Under the pieces are notes generated by a model that saw nothing but the letters and a program-made list of their open reading frames with translations, was not told where the DNA came from and searched no databases. A program made the translations under genes and the position numbers. From Azorinus chamasolen (Eukaryota > Mollusca > Bivalvia > Cardiida > Solecurtidae), in assembly GCA_963576725.1 (NCBI GenBank), contig OY755244.1, positions 82,145,121-82,209,120 of the forward strand: a stretch of DNA of 64,000 bases, read 5' to 3'. Shown here in pieces: positions 1-10,972 of the stretch; the first letter of the stretch is position 1, and each line of letters begins with the position of its first letter.

Positions 1-530
1 CACCAGGATCCAAACTGTTTGACGCTGTTAACAAACTGTTTGACGCTGTTTATCTGTTTTACAAAATGAAAAATGCCCATCCTAAAACAACGACAGCAGA
101 CGAAAATAGTCCGGTTAATGATTAGAGGTTCTTGATGGATGTTCATTAAATTGTATATTGCCAACAAATGTGAACAGATTTAAACAAAAATGCTTTAACA
201 TTTAAGGTCAAGAGTCATAATGTTTTTTAAAAATTTTGTATTAATGAACAGCCACTGATCTATTCTACACATTGCATTAACGAAACACTGCATTATTGCC
301 ATCGAGCTTTTCTCCGACTTGATCAGTCAGCCATTTACGAGGGAGGGCTTATCGGGGGCACCTGGGGTGGGTGATAATTAGGGCACGCGCGTGATAAAAC
401 AATAGGCGGCTATTTAGCCGTATTTCCCTCTCGGTAGCCTCGAACTATATGTATGTACACGCGACTAGATAAGCTTTCTAACTGGAATTTTCTTCGGTTG
501 ATTGAAATGAATTAGAAGAAAATTGATTTC
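1..530. other. Non-coding flank, no gene seen
   Basis: This is AT-rich sequence without a convincing reading frame. A short direct duplication of a 20-odd base phrase (AAACTGTTTGACGCTGTT) lies at about 12-50. The stretch from about 340 to 530 may be the untranslated leader of the DIRS-like element that follows, but no terminal repeat could be matched at its other end. Confidence 0.4.
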
Positions 531-533
531 CCT

Positions 534-1430
534 TTGCCGGATATAATGTCCGATAGGCGGCCTACTGGTGCACGTCTAACACGTGCAGCTATTGCCAGCG
601 TGGTCATTCAGCTCTGGGCTCCTAACTGTATAACACGTGTGTTTTTGTTTGTTTTGTTAACGTGGCCGAAGGTAACAACGATGTACAGAATCAGTTGTCT
701 TGTATTTTATCGGAATTGAACAGTTTGAAGAAGGAGGTTCGCGGTACCAATGTTAACGTCGCAACTGAAGTTAAAAAGTTGAAAACTGAGAAAGACCTGC
801 AGTGGCGGTTTCAAGGTAATGAAACCCACATGACTTTAATGGTGAAATGTTGGACACTGTAAAGCAAGTATTTTGGGCCATGGAGCACGAAAAACTTGAC
901 TATTGTGTAGAACAATTGAGGGAGGCAGAAGAGAAGCTACGCGTGCGTAATAAACACAATCACATTGTTGATACCTCCGCCGGTGGATGGGAAACTGAGC
1001 GACAATATGAATCCAATTTCATTGCTAGCGGGAGTGAAGACGAGTCCAAAATCTACAGGACAGAGACCCTTGCCCTTAAAAAGCGCAAAACTTCACGTGA
1101 CAGGAGCAGCACTCGTACTTCTAACACTGGTGCTGGTACTTCCAATTCGTGGTTTTCTCGAGCATCAACTCCTGGCAGTTTACAGACGTTCGGACGTGGG
1201 CGGGTTTTTGTGGCCAAGCTATACCAACAGCCAAGGAGAACAAGGCTCTGTGCCAACCAGGAACTAAGCAGCTTATTAAAGATGAGTATATTGATTTAGA
1301 CAGGTTTACTCATGATATCTATGAATTCGAACAAGGTCAAAAAAGCTTAATTGTTAGAATTTGGTTAAAAAAGAAAGAATATATCTTTTCGGCGATCTAT
1401 AGGTGCTAGCGATTTTATTCTAGATGTCAT
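534..1430 (+). pseudogene. gag-like ORF of the DIRS-like element
   Basis: Overlapping open frames at 662-862 and 847-1299 join into a gag-like product if a frameshift near 850 is allowed. The first part is hydrophilic and lysine/glutamate rich, with coiled-coil-like spacing (NSLKKEVRG, EVKKLKTEKDLQWRF). The second is charged, with a Ser/Arg-rich tail (KKRKTSRDRSSTRTSNTG) ending in FGRGR, as in DIRS gag proteins that carry basic tails. No zinc knuckle is visible. It lies directly upstream of the reverse transcriptase, which fixes its likely role as the nucleic-acid-binding structural protein. Assignment rests on position and composition, not on a named domain. Confidence 0.55.
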
Positions 1431-1435
1431 AGATA

Positions 1436-3394
1436 ATGGGTATAAGCTTCCACTTTTCACTAAGCCAAACAGATTGTTTTGTAAAAATAACAGATCAGCT
1501 CTTTTTAAATGGATCTTTTGTTTCAGAAGCTATTCAAGATTTACTAGATAGGGTGTTAATTGAAAAATATGAGGATCCACCATACGTGGTGAATCCTTTG
1601 ACCGTTTCTGTACAAAAGAGATTAATTTCAGATCTCAGATAGGTAAACAAGCACTTGTGGAAACAGCCAGTTAAATTTGAGGATATCAATATTGCACTTT
1701 CTTTTATAGAGAAGGGTTATATTCAAATTAAAATTGACTTGACAAGTGCATATCATGTTGTAGAGATTTTTGCTGCTCATACTGAACATCTGGGATTTTC
1801 TTGGCATGATCATAATGGTAATTTGGTATATTACAAGTTTTTAGTTCTTCCGTTTGGTATTTCCAGTGCTTGTTACCTCTTTACAAAATTGACTAGGCCA
1901 TTGATAAACAAATGATGTGGAGAGGGTACACGTGTTACTGTGTTTCTGGTTGATGGGTATGGATGTGGAGAGGGTAAACATGTTACCGTGTTTCTGGATG
2001 ATGGCTATGGATGTTGAGAGGGTACACGTGTTACTGTGTTTCTGGATGATGGATGTGGAGAGGGTACACGTGTTACTGTGTTTCTGGATGATGGGTATGG
2101 ATGTGCTAATAGTTATGACAATACCGTAAATCTTAGCCGAGAGGTTAAAACAGACTTGTTAAAGTCCGGGTTTGTCCCAAATGTATCCAAATCCATTTAG
2201 ATCCCTGTTCAGATGCTTGGAATTTTGGGTGTTCTATTCTTTAAATGGTAAGGTTTCTATCACAGGTAGAATGATTGGTAAGGCTTTAGCCACCATAGAA
2301 AGTATATTTTCGAGCAATAAAGGTCACAGGAGGGTTTGTGTTCGGACAGTTGCGAGTATTGCCAGTCAACTCATTTCTATGAGTGTTGTAATAGGTCACA
2401 TTTCACAGATCATGACTGGATGTTTGAGTATGGATGTACTCACAGCTCACAACTGGGATCAGTTTATACCATTCTCAGATGAGAGTTTGCAGCAACTCAT
2501 CTTTTGGTCAGCGAACCTAAGATCAGTTAATTCTTATTTGAGTTTACAGCAAAGTTGTTTTTCAGATGCCAGTTCGACCGGTTATGCAGGTTATGAAGTT
2601 AACACTTTTAATGGAGTTAGTCATGGCATGTAGTCTGACGAAGAGTCACTTAAGTCCTCAACTTGGAGGGAATTACATGTAGTTGTTGTATACAGAGTGT
2701 TGAACTCATTGGTTGATTTTTTGAAAAATCAAAAAGTTAAGTGGTTCATAGACAACTAAGGTACCAAATCCATTGTGACCAAGGGTCAGAATTGCAATCA
2801 CTTGCTTATAGCATATTTAAGTTGTTTGTTTGTGTTGATGAACGTCCGTTTCTGCTCACTATGGGCTAATTGGACGCCCCAGAGAGAGGGGAGAGAATAC
2901 AGAGACCTACTCTTATTTTCGGCCGAGTTTCTCTGGTTAAGTTGTACATGAGTAACTCGATGTGTCTTCAAGTGGATTCCAAGAACAGACAATGAGAAAG
3001 CAGATTATTTTTCTAGAATTATAGATTATGACGATTGGGGAATCTCATTTGAAGTTTTGAATATTATTCAAAGAGAATTGGCACTTTAGAAGTTGATTGG
3101 TTTGCATCGGAGAGTAATGCAAAATTGCCAGAATTCTATTCTCGGTTTTGGAATCCATCTTCTAAAGGGGTAGATGCTTTCTCAGAGTTTTGGGGAGACA
3201 AAATTGGTTTATTTGTGCCTCCCATTTCTATTATTCACAAAGTTTCGAAGAAAATGCAGGCAGATAATGCTAAGGGAGTTTTAGTCATCTCTGATTGGAT
3301 GTCTGCTATTGTTTTTACCGTTACTTTGTCCCCATTAAAGAAGCACTGCATTGGATATTTTGCCTACACAGAAAGAATTCTATGTGAAATGTAA
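1436..3394 (+). pseudogene. DIRS-like reverse transcriptase - RNase H, broken
   Basis: RT motifs are readable across several frames: a fingers region near 1560-1660 (ending SDLR at a stop), motif A with KIDLTSAYHVV (about 1735), motif B LPFGISSACYLF (about 1850) and motif C as FLDDG. The motif C segment is amplified in tandem (1914-2105). The connection and RNase H region follow (2172-3060); FSDASSTGYAGYEV carries the first RNase H aspartate, and TDNEKADYFSR near 2990 is the RNase H end. The ending VDWFAS...LPEFYSRFWNP (3085-3160) is typical of DIRS/Pao-like polyproteins just after RNase H. At least six stops or frameshifts make this a pseudogene. A poorly matching stretch at 2790-2985 suggests a small replacement or insertion. 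Confidence 0.85.
1914..2105 (+). repeat. 48-bp tandem duplication of the RT catalytic segment
   Basis: Four units of about 48 bp (the third about 7 bp shorter) each contain GAGGGTACACGTGTTACTGT or a variant and encode GEGTRVTVFLDDGYG. The first unit reads FLVDG instead of FLDDG. 48 bp is 16 codons, so most copies keep frame. The duplicated piece is the RT motif C itself. Confidence 0.9.
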
Positions 3395-3540
3395 AAATGG
3401 AAAAGGCATTTTTGAGAATGCAGATCTTCAGTTCAGCATGTTAGCATTGAAATGTGATTTTCAGTGATAGGGCAATGGAAATAACTCTGCTTAGATGTTG
3501 GTAGTATTAAGCAAGAGTTATCTCCCTTTATCTGTTAAGA

Positions 3541-4239
3541 GGTGTTTAGCTCGACTATTCGGCGTCTGCATCACACCTTGGTTAAGGGTTTTGTTAAAGC
3601 CCACCTTTTGCCTTTAACCTTTGGAACAAAGCTTTGAAACTTGGAACACTTGTTCACCACCACAAACTTCATCTGTAAGCAAGAACACATAACTCTGTCA
3701 AGCATTTCGACAGACGTATGGCCCTTTTAAAACAGAATTTTTGGTTAAGGTTTTTGTTAAATTCCACTTATTTACATAACCCTTTGAGATACAGCTTTGA
3801 AACTTGGAACACTTGTTCATCATCACAAGCTTCATCTGTAGGCAAGAGAACATTACCCTGTCAAACATTTTAATAGAATTATGGGCCTTTTTAACTTACA
3901 ATTTTTGGTTAAGGTTTTTATTAAGTCCACTGATTAACATAAGCCTTTGGGATAAAGCTTTGAAACTTGGATCACTTGTTCACCACCACAAACTCATCTG
4001 TAGGCAAGAGTACATAACTCTGCCAAGCAATTTGACAGAGTTATTGCCCTTTTTAACTTAGGTTTTTCTTTTCATTAAAGATTCCAAAGATATCCTACAT
4101 CTTGAATACTATTAAAGATATTTTACTGACACTTTGATTACTTGCTTCTAGTTGGACACCATTTTAGGCCACTATCAAGCATTTTTACACAAACAATTCT
4201 GAGAATAGTCGAGCGCGCTGTCCTGTGACAGCTCTTGTT
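3541..4239 (+). mobile_element. Tandem-core element with subterminal inverted repeat (fourth family)
   Basis: The left end TTTAGCTCGACTATTCG (3544-3560) is answered by GAATAGTCGAGCG (4203-4215). A hairpin GCTGTCCTGTGACAGC and the terminal CTCTTGTT (4232-4239) follow. The core has three ~163-bp units starting near 3620, 3780 and 3945, each with GCTTTGAAACTTGGA and CATAACTCTG-type phrases. It sits inside the DIRS-like element between RNase H and the recombinase. No coding capacity is seen. The end structure resembles Helentron-associated non-autonomous elements (pearl/CvA type of bivalves); this classification is inferred. Confidence 0.7.
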
Positions 4240-4689
4240 TGTGTTTAAATTTATCATATAAAGCAGCAGTGCTATAGCATTATGTAGAGCAGTATTGCTT
4301 TATGTGGGTTTGTGTATAGTGTATAACAACATTGTTCTTATACACTTTTTTGGGGCAGGATTGCCTTGTAATTCAGAAGTATTTGTCTAAAGATTTATGT
4401 ATTTTAGGCAGCATTGCCAGTTATGAGCAAAGTACATTTTACAACCAGACAGCATTGCCGGAATAAAGCAGCATCGCTTTGTTATAACCAGACAGCACTG
4501 TCAAGGGCTTAACCAGATTTGTGAATAGTGGTTTCTTGTATGTATATGTTTGGGTGCTGATTATGCAATACATTGTGCGCTTTGCACGCTTAGTAGGATC
4601 TTTAGTTTATTATAATTTTGTATAGCTCATGTTGTGAGTGTCAATGATTATTTCTTATCAGTCTTTGTTTTTACATATGTTTCTCCAGA

Positions 4690-6031
4690 TCCATGATTCT
4701 GATCTACAAGTATTGCCTGAAGTACTGGTGGACAAGGCGTGCCTTCTTCCGGAGCTGTTATAGAAATCTATAGCCAGCAGTACCACAAAGAAATACGAAA
4801 GTGCTTTTGTAAGGTATCATAAATGGACTTTGTGTAACGGTTTAGGGAGTGGGGACGTTTTGCCTGCTAGGCCTTTAACAGTTGCCATTTATTTGGCTTC
4901 TTTGATACAAACTTCTAATACGAATAGTTTAGTTGTTTCTGCATTTTATGCAATCACGTGGTATCACGATATTTATGGTTTGGAATCTCCTACTGAGTCC
5001 AAACTTGTGCGCAATGTCTTGGAATCAGGGAAGCGAATTTTAGCGAAAAAGACAGTTAAGAAAGAACCCTTCAATATAAACATTATTTCGGCAGTATACA
5101 AAAGACTGTATACAATAGACTGTATCAAGAGGGAAATATCAAGTCATAGCGAGTGATTTGTGCAGTATACAATATACTGTATCAAGAGGGAAATATCAAG
5201 TCATAGCGAGTGATTTGTGCAGTATACAATAGACTGTATCAAGAGGGAAATATTAAGTCATAGCTAGTGATTTGTGCAGTATACAATAGACTGTATCAAG
5301 AGGGAAATATCAGGTCATAGCGAGTGATTTGTGCAGTATACAATAGACTGTATCAAGAGGGAAATGTCAAGTCATAGCAGCGAGTGATTTGTGCAGTATA
5401 CAATAGACTGTATCAAGAGGGAAATATCAAGTCATAGCAGCGAGTGATTTGTGCAGTATACAATAGACTGTATCAAGAGGGAAATATCAAGTGATAGCGA
5501 GTGATTTGTGCAATTTTAATTGGCTATTCTGATTTTATGCATAGTGCCGAATTGTTAAATATTAAAGTTTCGGTTTCAATTCACTTATATGTCCATATTC
5601 ATAGAATGCGGTAAAACTGATTAATACAGTGATAGTTCATGGATCATGATAGCCAAAACGGGGACTAAATTATGCCCTGTGGAAAATGTGTTAAAATGTT
5701 ATTTCCTGGGCTGAGCTAGAGCATGATAACTTTATATTTTGTTACATAATTATGTGCAACCAAATCTGGATATAAAGTTAGGAAGAATCCCGTTAAGATG
5801 TCATACACAAATGTAAGAGAAGTGTTTCTGGAGGCGTTAGTTCCTCATGTTGAAGATATTTCAAAGTTTGCTTTGCACTCGCTACGCTCAGGTGGTGCAG
5901 CAGCCAATAATGGTGTTCCAGACAGAATGGTTAAGAGACATAGTCGTTGGATAAGTTCGAGTGCAAAGGACGGTTATGTTAAAAATAATATACACAAACG
6001 ACTTGCAGTGTCTTTAAATTTGGGACTGTAA
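4690..6031 (+). pseudogene. Tyrosine recombinase of the DIRS-like element, broken
   Basis: The N-terminal, core-binding half is open at 4830-5156 (ARPLTVAIYLASLIQTSNTN...). The catalytic half ends at 5798-6031, where HSLRSGGAAANNGVPDRMVK carries the HxxR box. RWISSSAKDGYVK follows, with the conserved W and the nucleophilic tyrosine context. Between them (5510-5797) shifted frames still show LIGYSDFMHSAELLN and AKTGTKLCPVENVLK, as in DIRS recombinases. A 57-bp tandem array interrupts the middle. The enzyme would integrate circular cDNA by site-specific recombination. The many stops make this copy dead. Confidence 0.85.
5150..5515 (+). repeat. 57-bp tandem array inside the recombinase gene
   Basis: About six to seven copies of a unit containing GTATACAATAGACTGTATCA and AAGTCATAGCGAGTGATTTG follow one another. 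Units are 57 bp (19 codons), some 60 bp with an extra AGC. In the recombinase frame each reads AVYNRLYQEGNIKS, a stop, then RVIC. The last copy joins the downstream recombinase sequence, so an internal helix of the gene was amplified. Confidence 0.9.
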
Positions 6032-6285
6032 CTCTTGTGTTTAAGTTTTATGTATATCTGAATATGGAGTTACGTTGTGTTTAATATCTATTAGATCCAT
6101 TGACAAATGTCTAATTCCCCGTTCTTTTAGTTCATCGGTCACCGTCCAGGTGCTTTAGCGCATTTCAATAAAGGGTATTGAAATAAGTCTGTTGTTGGTC
6201 TTATATTATGGACATGGGAGTTAGTCAAGGGAATGAGTGATTTATGAGAAACTGGCAATAACCCCCACAAACAAAGTGTGTAGGG

Positions 6286-7405
6286 TATACACTCAGCGAC
6301 ACTTATAAGTGTACCTGTATTCGTTTCTTAGCATCTTGATAACGAATTAACCGAATTAAGTCAAACTTTTAGGAGTTGTACTCAAGAGACAAACATTATA
6401 GTGATACAAATTCTATTGAATAACAAGTGGGTGTCTTGCACGCAATGTTTGCAGATATTTCAGTCGTCTGCGGACAGTGAATGCATATTCCTGGCAGTAA
6501 CGACTGCGGTTAGATTTCGTTGCCGTAGATGCGAAGTAACGATGAAATGGTCTTGGGCCAGAGTGGTTACTCTTCCTCGCGGTCTTCTACGTAGATTTTC
6601 AACGCTCCCTGTTGCCATGTACTTGCTTATTTATTCAAATTAGCTGGTAATAGTGTTTTTGTGAACGGCCATTCTTCTAGATCAAATATCGATTTTTTAT
6701 GCACGATTAAACTGTATGGTGAATTCAACGTTAATGTTACTTTACAGTAAACCGACATTTAAATGGAAAGATAAAACAACTATAGATGTCAACATAATTT
6801 TTCCTACACGCTCTATTGAAGCAGTACTTTTTGCATGAATTCATAAATGTTTAAAGATTGTTTTAATGAAATTACAACTCTCTATGTAATCATTGTATTG
6901 TGGAAAATATTAAGCCGTACGGACGGTCAAAAGTACGTTTTTAAGAAATATGGGATATCTACTTTCAAAACCAATTAGACCATTGTGTAAAGCAATAACA
7001 TGCAATTAATTACTGTTGAAATTGGCATTTTAAAACAAATGATTGGTTTGTTAATGTTACAAACAAAACACGTACCTCGCGATAAGAAACATCGGCTTGA
7101 ATTAAGCCCACATTTATAGCACTTTCTTGGCATCTTCTGTTTTTCATATAGAAGTGTGAATTTCTCGTACTGTCGGCCATGTGCGATTTCGTTTCCGGTC
7201 ACAGCTCGATTTTCACGTGCATTTTTAGCTTTTAATTGAATTACGCAATGAAATGTATCCTTGGGTCATTTATTTAAAAATAAAATAGTCTGTTATATCG
7301 ACATAGCTGTATGTAACGAGTGTGCAAAATTTATTTGAAAAATATTAAGGAATAAATAAATGGTATTTTTATACTGGTACACTTATAAGTGTCGCTGAGT
7401 ATATA
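6286..7405. mobile_element. 1.1-kb element with 33-bp terminal inverted repeats
   Basis: TIRs lie at 6286-6320 and 7372-7405. Each contains ACTCAGCGACACTTATAAGT, with the internal palindrome ACACTTATAAGTGT. Inside are two short frames of unknown meaning: 6401-6643 (+), with CTQC and CRRCEV, and 6975-7202 (-), with KCYKCGLNSSRCFLSRG and CFVCN. Both are cysteine-rich but too short to name; a transposase was not recognised. It is probably a non-autonomous DNA transposon. Confidence 0.7.
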
Positions 7406-7408
7406 TGG

Positions 7409-7843
7409 TCAGCTTTGTAGACACGTAAAATGAAAAAAAAAAACGAGAAATGAAAAAATAAAACATATTTCGAATCCCGTTAAGAAAGGAGACAGCATAA
7501 CGAAAAATATTTTTTTTTCAAATTACGTTAAGCAATTTCGGCAATTTAACTTAATTTGAAAACTATTTCAAATTCGGTGGACCCTGTGCCTATCGTATAT
7601 TGTGTTAATTTAAAACAAATTGAAAAAAGTAAATACTTTATAGAATAAATAAGTAGCTGCATATAGATTAAATACAATACTAACAGAAACTACATTATAT
7701 GTATTATTATTTATACATTATACTTTATATTAGTAATAATGAACTAAAACCGACTTATAGTTCAGACACTTCTATGTCACGATGACATGCGATTTGCACT
7801 AGCACAAGAGAAACTAGATGTAGACTGCCTAGCTGTAGATGAA
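7409..7843 (+). repeat. Left arm of a long inverted repeat
   Basis: The arm starts near GTAGACACGTAAAATGAAAA and includes GTGGACCCTGTGCCTATCGT and GCGATTTGCACTAGCACAAG. The same phrases recur in reverse complement at 11900-12250. The left arm is about 90 bp longer through small AT-rich insertions. Confidence 0.85.
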
Positions 7844-7898
7844 TCTGTTTTAAAGCCAGGCTTTAACCTATTTACTTCTGTAACATGGTGAAAAAGTT

Positions 7899-7980
7899 GT
7901 GGCTCGACTGGGACTCGAACCCAGTGTCTTTGGCTTTGGCCTACCATGCCAACACTCTACCGACTGCGCTATCAAACCAC
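7899..7980 (-). tRNA. tRNA-Thr(GGT)-like sequence, probably pseudo-tRNA or SINE head
   Basis: On the minus strand the box A-like TAGCGCAGTCGG and box B GGTTCGAGTCC are intact. The anticodon stem TTGGC/GCCAA closes a 7-nt loop ATGGTAG with anticodon GGT. The T arm CTGGG/CCCAG is perfect. The acceptor stem GTGGTTT/GAGCCAC pairs with several G-T wobbles. The variable region is 11 nt and partly repeats the anticodon stem (AGCCAAAG), which is unusual for tRNA-Thr. No TTTT terminator follows directly. Confidence 0.5.
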
Positions 7981-8379
7981 ACAGTCAACACTTATTAACT
8001 GTTTAACCACAATCTCTACCCGTGTCAGGATGCTAGGTGATGCCCCGATGACAAGACCCAGCTTCAGACCTTTTTAAATATTTCGGGCGTTCCGTGAGGT
8101 GACAATGTCTTGAGCCAAACACAGCACAGGGCTTGAAACTATAAAATTGATGTGGCTGGGCTATGCTAGCCGATGATGATAGTATGGTGTTCTGAGGCTA
8201 CTCTGCCTGAGACAAACACTATGAAAACATGAAATTATATACAAAAACCTATGTTATGGTGATCAACAATACCTCAGCTTTGGGGCCAACAATTAAACAA
8301 TAAACTATAACTGTGAACAACTACTACATGTGGCCCCAAGCCAGCGAGACGGCTGGTCGATGCCTCAACTTCAAAATGG

Positions 8380-8830
8380 TGCTTGGAACAAAATCCTCAA
8401 GCTATATCATGAAACTGTATAAATGTGAGCTATATAACCCTAGACTATGCGAGTTGAGACCCTAAGCATCAAACCCTGTTGAAACCTGTGGTTTGAAGCT
8501 ATCTCAACACTACTGTGACTTCAAACCTACGTATCAGACCCTATGTCTCAAAGCATGTATGTAACCCTACGCTCTGAAACCTATCTTGAGCAGTGTATGA
8601 AACCTGCTTCAAGAAGCTTATAAAACTAACGCTTTGAAGCCTGCCTGCAGTATGTTCCGAGCCCGTGCTCGAAAACACTGCCTCAAAAAGACAGCTTCAA
8701 AAGTATAGCCTCAAAAAGACGGCCTCGGGCAGACGGTTCAGCAACGCTCCGAACCCTGAGCACGGTCTTCAGCAAACCTGCTTCAAACCGAATATAACCC
8801 CAGGCTATATCAGTCTAAACTCAATGCCTC
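8380..8830. repeat. Highly diverged short tandem region
   Basis: Phrases such as CCTATGTCTCAAAGC, CCTGCTTCAAGAAGC and CCTCAAAAAGACAGC recur every ~20-30 bp with heavy divergence. It looks like an old minisatellite. No reading frame is maintained. Confidence 0.45.
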
Positions 8831-10403
8831 AGCTAATTTGAGACCGCTATGAAATAGCAGTATAATATTATTAAAGGCTGGTTGGACAGTTTTCATGCCC
8901 AAAGAGAGAACTCAGAGGACAGTTACTTAGCCCATTCAAAGAACAGGTAACTGCACAATTACGTTGCCCAAGCAGACAATATATTCGCCAGTCTTTAACC
9001 TTAGTGATTGAAATTATATTTTGTCCAATGGCGTTGCAGTATTTTTCAAATTCTCTGGCGATTTATTTTAGTAAATCAGCCGTTACTGGCCATTTATTTA
9101 GTAAGTGTCTATTTACCGAAGTAAGTGACAATTTACTCAATAAGTCGGTCTATTTTATATTGCACCTGCGTTCAGAATCAGTTCAGGGCGGCTAGCGGCT
9201 GAAGCCTGTTGGAGCAAATGAAATTGACATGACGCCTCGATATTCCAGACAGTTTTTTAGCAAATGATGTGGATTCAAGCTTTTGAAATGATTTCAAAGA
9301 AGGGGGATACAAAAGACACAATTATCACAATAAATATTAAAATGATTTTTATAACTCTTGAAGTCATCATGCTGGACGTTAGCATTAAACATACATGTAA
9401 ATGAAAAATAAATTAATAACAGTGATCATTTTTGCTGTCTCTTAACGAAAACAATGTTATATGACACTATCAGAGATTTGAATTACTAAACATTGTGTAA
9501 GTTGGTTGTTTAAGGGGATTTGTGAGTCTTTAGCTATAACTTGGAGCCAGGTCGGTTTGATGCAGTGTTTAGCTCTTTCTCTAAGGAATATTTATAGATC
9601 TACACGAATTGATCAATTCAGGAATATTAATAACCATTCGTTTAATAATGTAAACTTTTCAAGGGAACATTTGGTTTAAAAACTGTAGGATCAGATCAGA
9701 TCTATATACTGTTATACGGAAATAGAGCGAACCCTGATATTAGGCGTCTGTATGGTTTTTGTCTACTATGTTTGCGATAAAGCGTTGATATGAGGGAAAG
9801 GGTTAAGACCAGTGTTTCCTCGATCGAATATAGACAGAGTTGTGTTGCTGCCAATTTTGCTGATGGGGCCACCAAGTTCTGCCTATAGAAGTCGTCTGTT
9901 CTTGCATTTATACAAATAAACTTGTAAACGTTGGTCTACTCTATTTGCAAATGTGCGAAACGCGTTTATATGAAGTAAAGGGTTAAACGATTTGTAGACA
10001 TGTGCATTGACGAAAATGAATAGGTAATCATTCTTGATAATCCAATCGAAATCACGGGAAATCTCTGCAAAGTACAATGTAATCACCTACCGGTTTTATT
10101 AGTGAAATTCTGAAGCGGTTATTGAGAGTTTGAGTTGCCGTGACCTCATGTTTGGACAGTATTGGTTCATACATACAAATGTATTTCAATAAATCAAAAT
10201 CCTCCATTTATAATTCGCTTGAATATCCACTGCTATTCTCGGAAAACTGTAGTGTTGCTGTCGGAAATGTATCGCGTCTCACGTATATACAAGCGTTTGC
10301 CGCACGATACTCTTATGAAAGAGGTGACGGATGGTGACAGGTATGTTTATTACATAGGGCGCGAGACATTTTGTGAACAAAACATAATTTCAATCACTAA
10401 ATT

Positions 10404-10505
10404 GGTTAGTATTTGTTAGTCAGCATTTACAAAATAAATCGGTCGCGGGGCTGCGCCCCGCTAGACCGATTTATTTTTGTAAATGCTGACTAACAAACAC
10501 TAACC
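10404..10505. repeat. Near-perfect fold-back palindrome with GC-rich centre
   Basis: GTTAGTCAGCATTTACAAAA on the left is answered by TTTTTGTAAATGCTGACTAA on the right. The arms continue through AATCGGTC/GACCGATT to the centre GCGGGGCTGCGCCCCGC. Mismatches are very few over about 100 bp. Confidence 0.95.
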
Positions 10506-10972
10506 TATACTTAATGAGTGCAAAACTCTATCAGTCAAAAACCAACGATATAGCTTCTATACATAAGTATATAAAGCTGTCACTGAAAGTTCTATGAATA
10601 TTCAGTGCCCTGATCACAAATAACCAGCAGTGATCGTTGAATAAGCTTGCGCCAGTCTCAGCATTTGTATACAGCTTCCATTAGTTTGAGGTACTTCAGA
10701 AAACTAGCATATAAACATTTTATTCATATTAATTATTTCGATTGACCAACCGCCTCACTCATTAGAATATATACACAGTACTAATTTTTATAAGGTATAA
10801 AACAAACAAAATGAAGTTTAAAAGTGAACTTACTTTTATAAACAACAAATCAATGAAATCTAACTAACAATTAAAAAAGGGAGATAATCCTGTATATACA
10901 AAACTACAGTTAACTCAAATCGCTTACCTAGCGATATACTACAGGTTTTCTTGACAACCCGGCTACACTTCT

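Larger units (their letters stand above)
534..6250 (+). mobile_element. Decayed DIRS-like tyrosine-recombinase retroelement
   Basis: The order of parts is gag-like, reverse transcriptase, RNase H, tyrosine recombinase, which defines DIRS-type retroelements. They integrate with a tyrosine recombinase instead of an integrase or endonuclease. All parts lie on the + strand and are broken by stops and frameshifts. A tandem-core element (3541-4239) is inserted between RNase H and the recombinase. AATAAA at about 6167 could be the polyadenylation signal. The outer limits are approximate because the inverted or split repeats typical of DIRS were not recognised. It is not expected to be active. Confidence 0.85.

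Noticed and set aside
7899..7980. Functional tRNA gene
   Set aside because: A long variable region, wobble-rich acceptor stem and lack of an immediate T-run make a pseudo-tRNA or SINE head more likely, so confidence was kept low.
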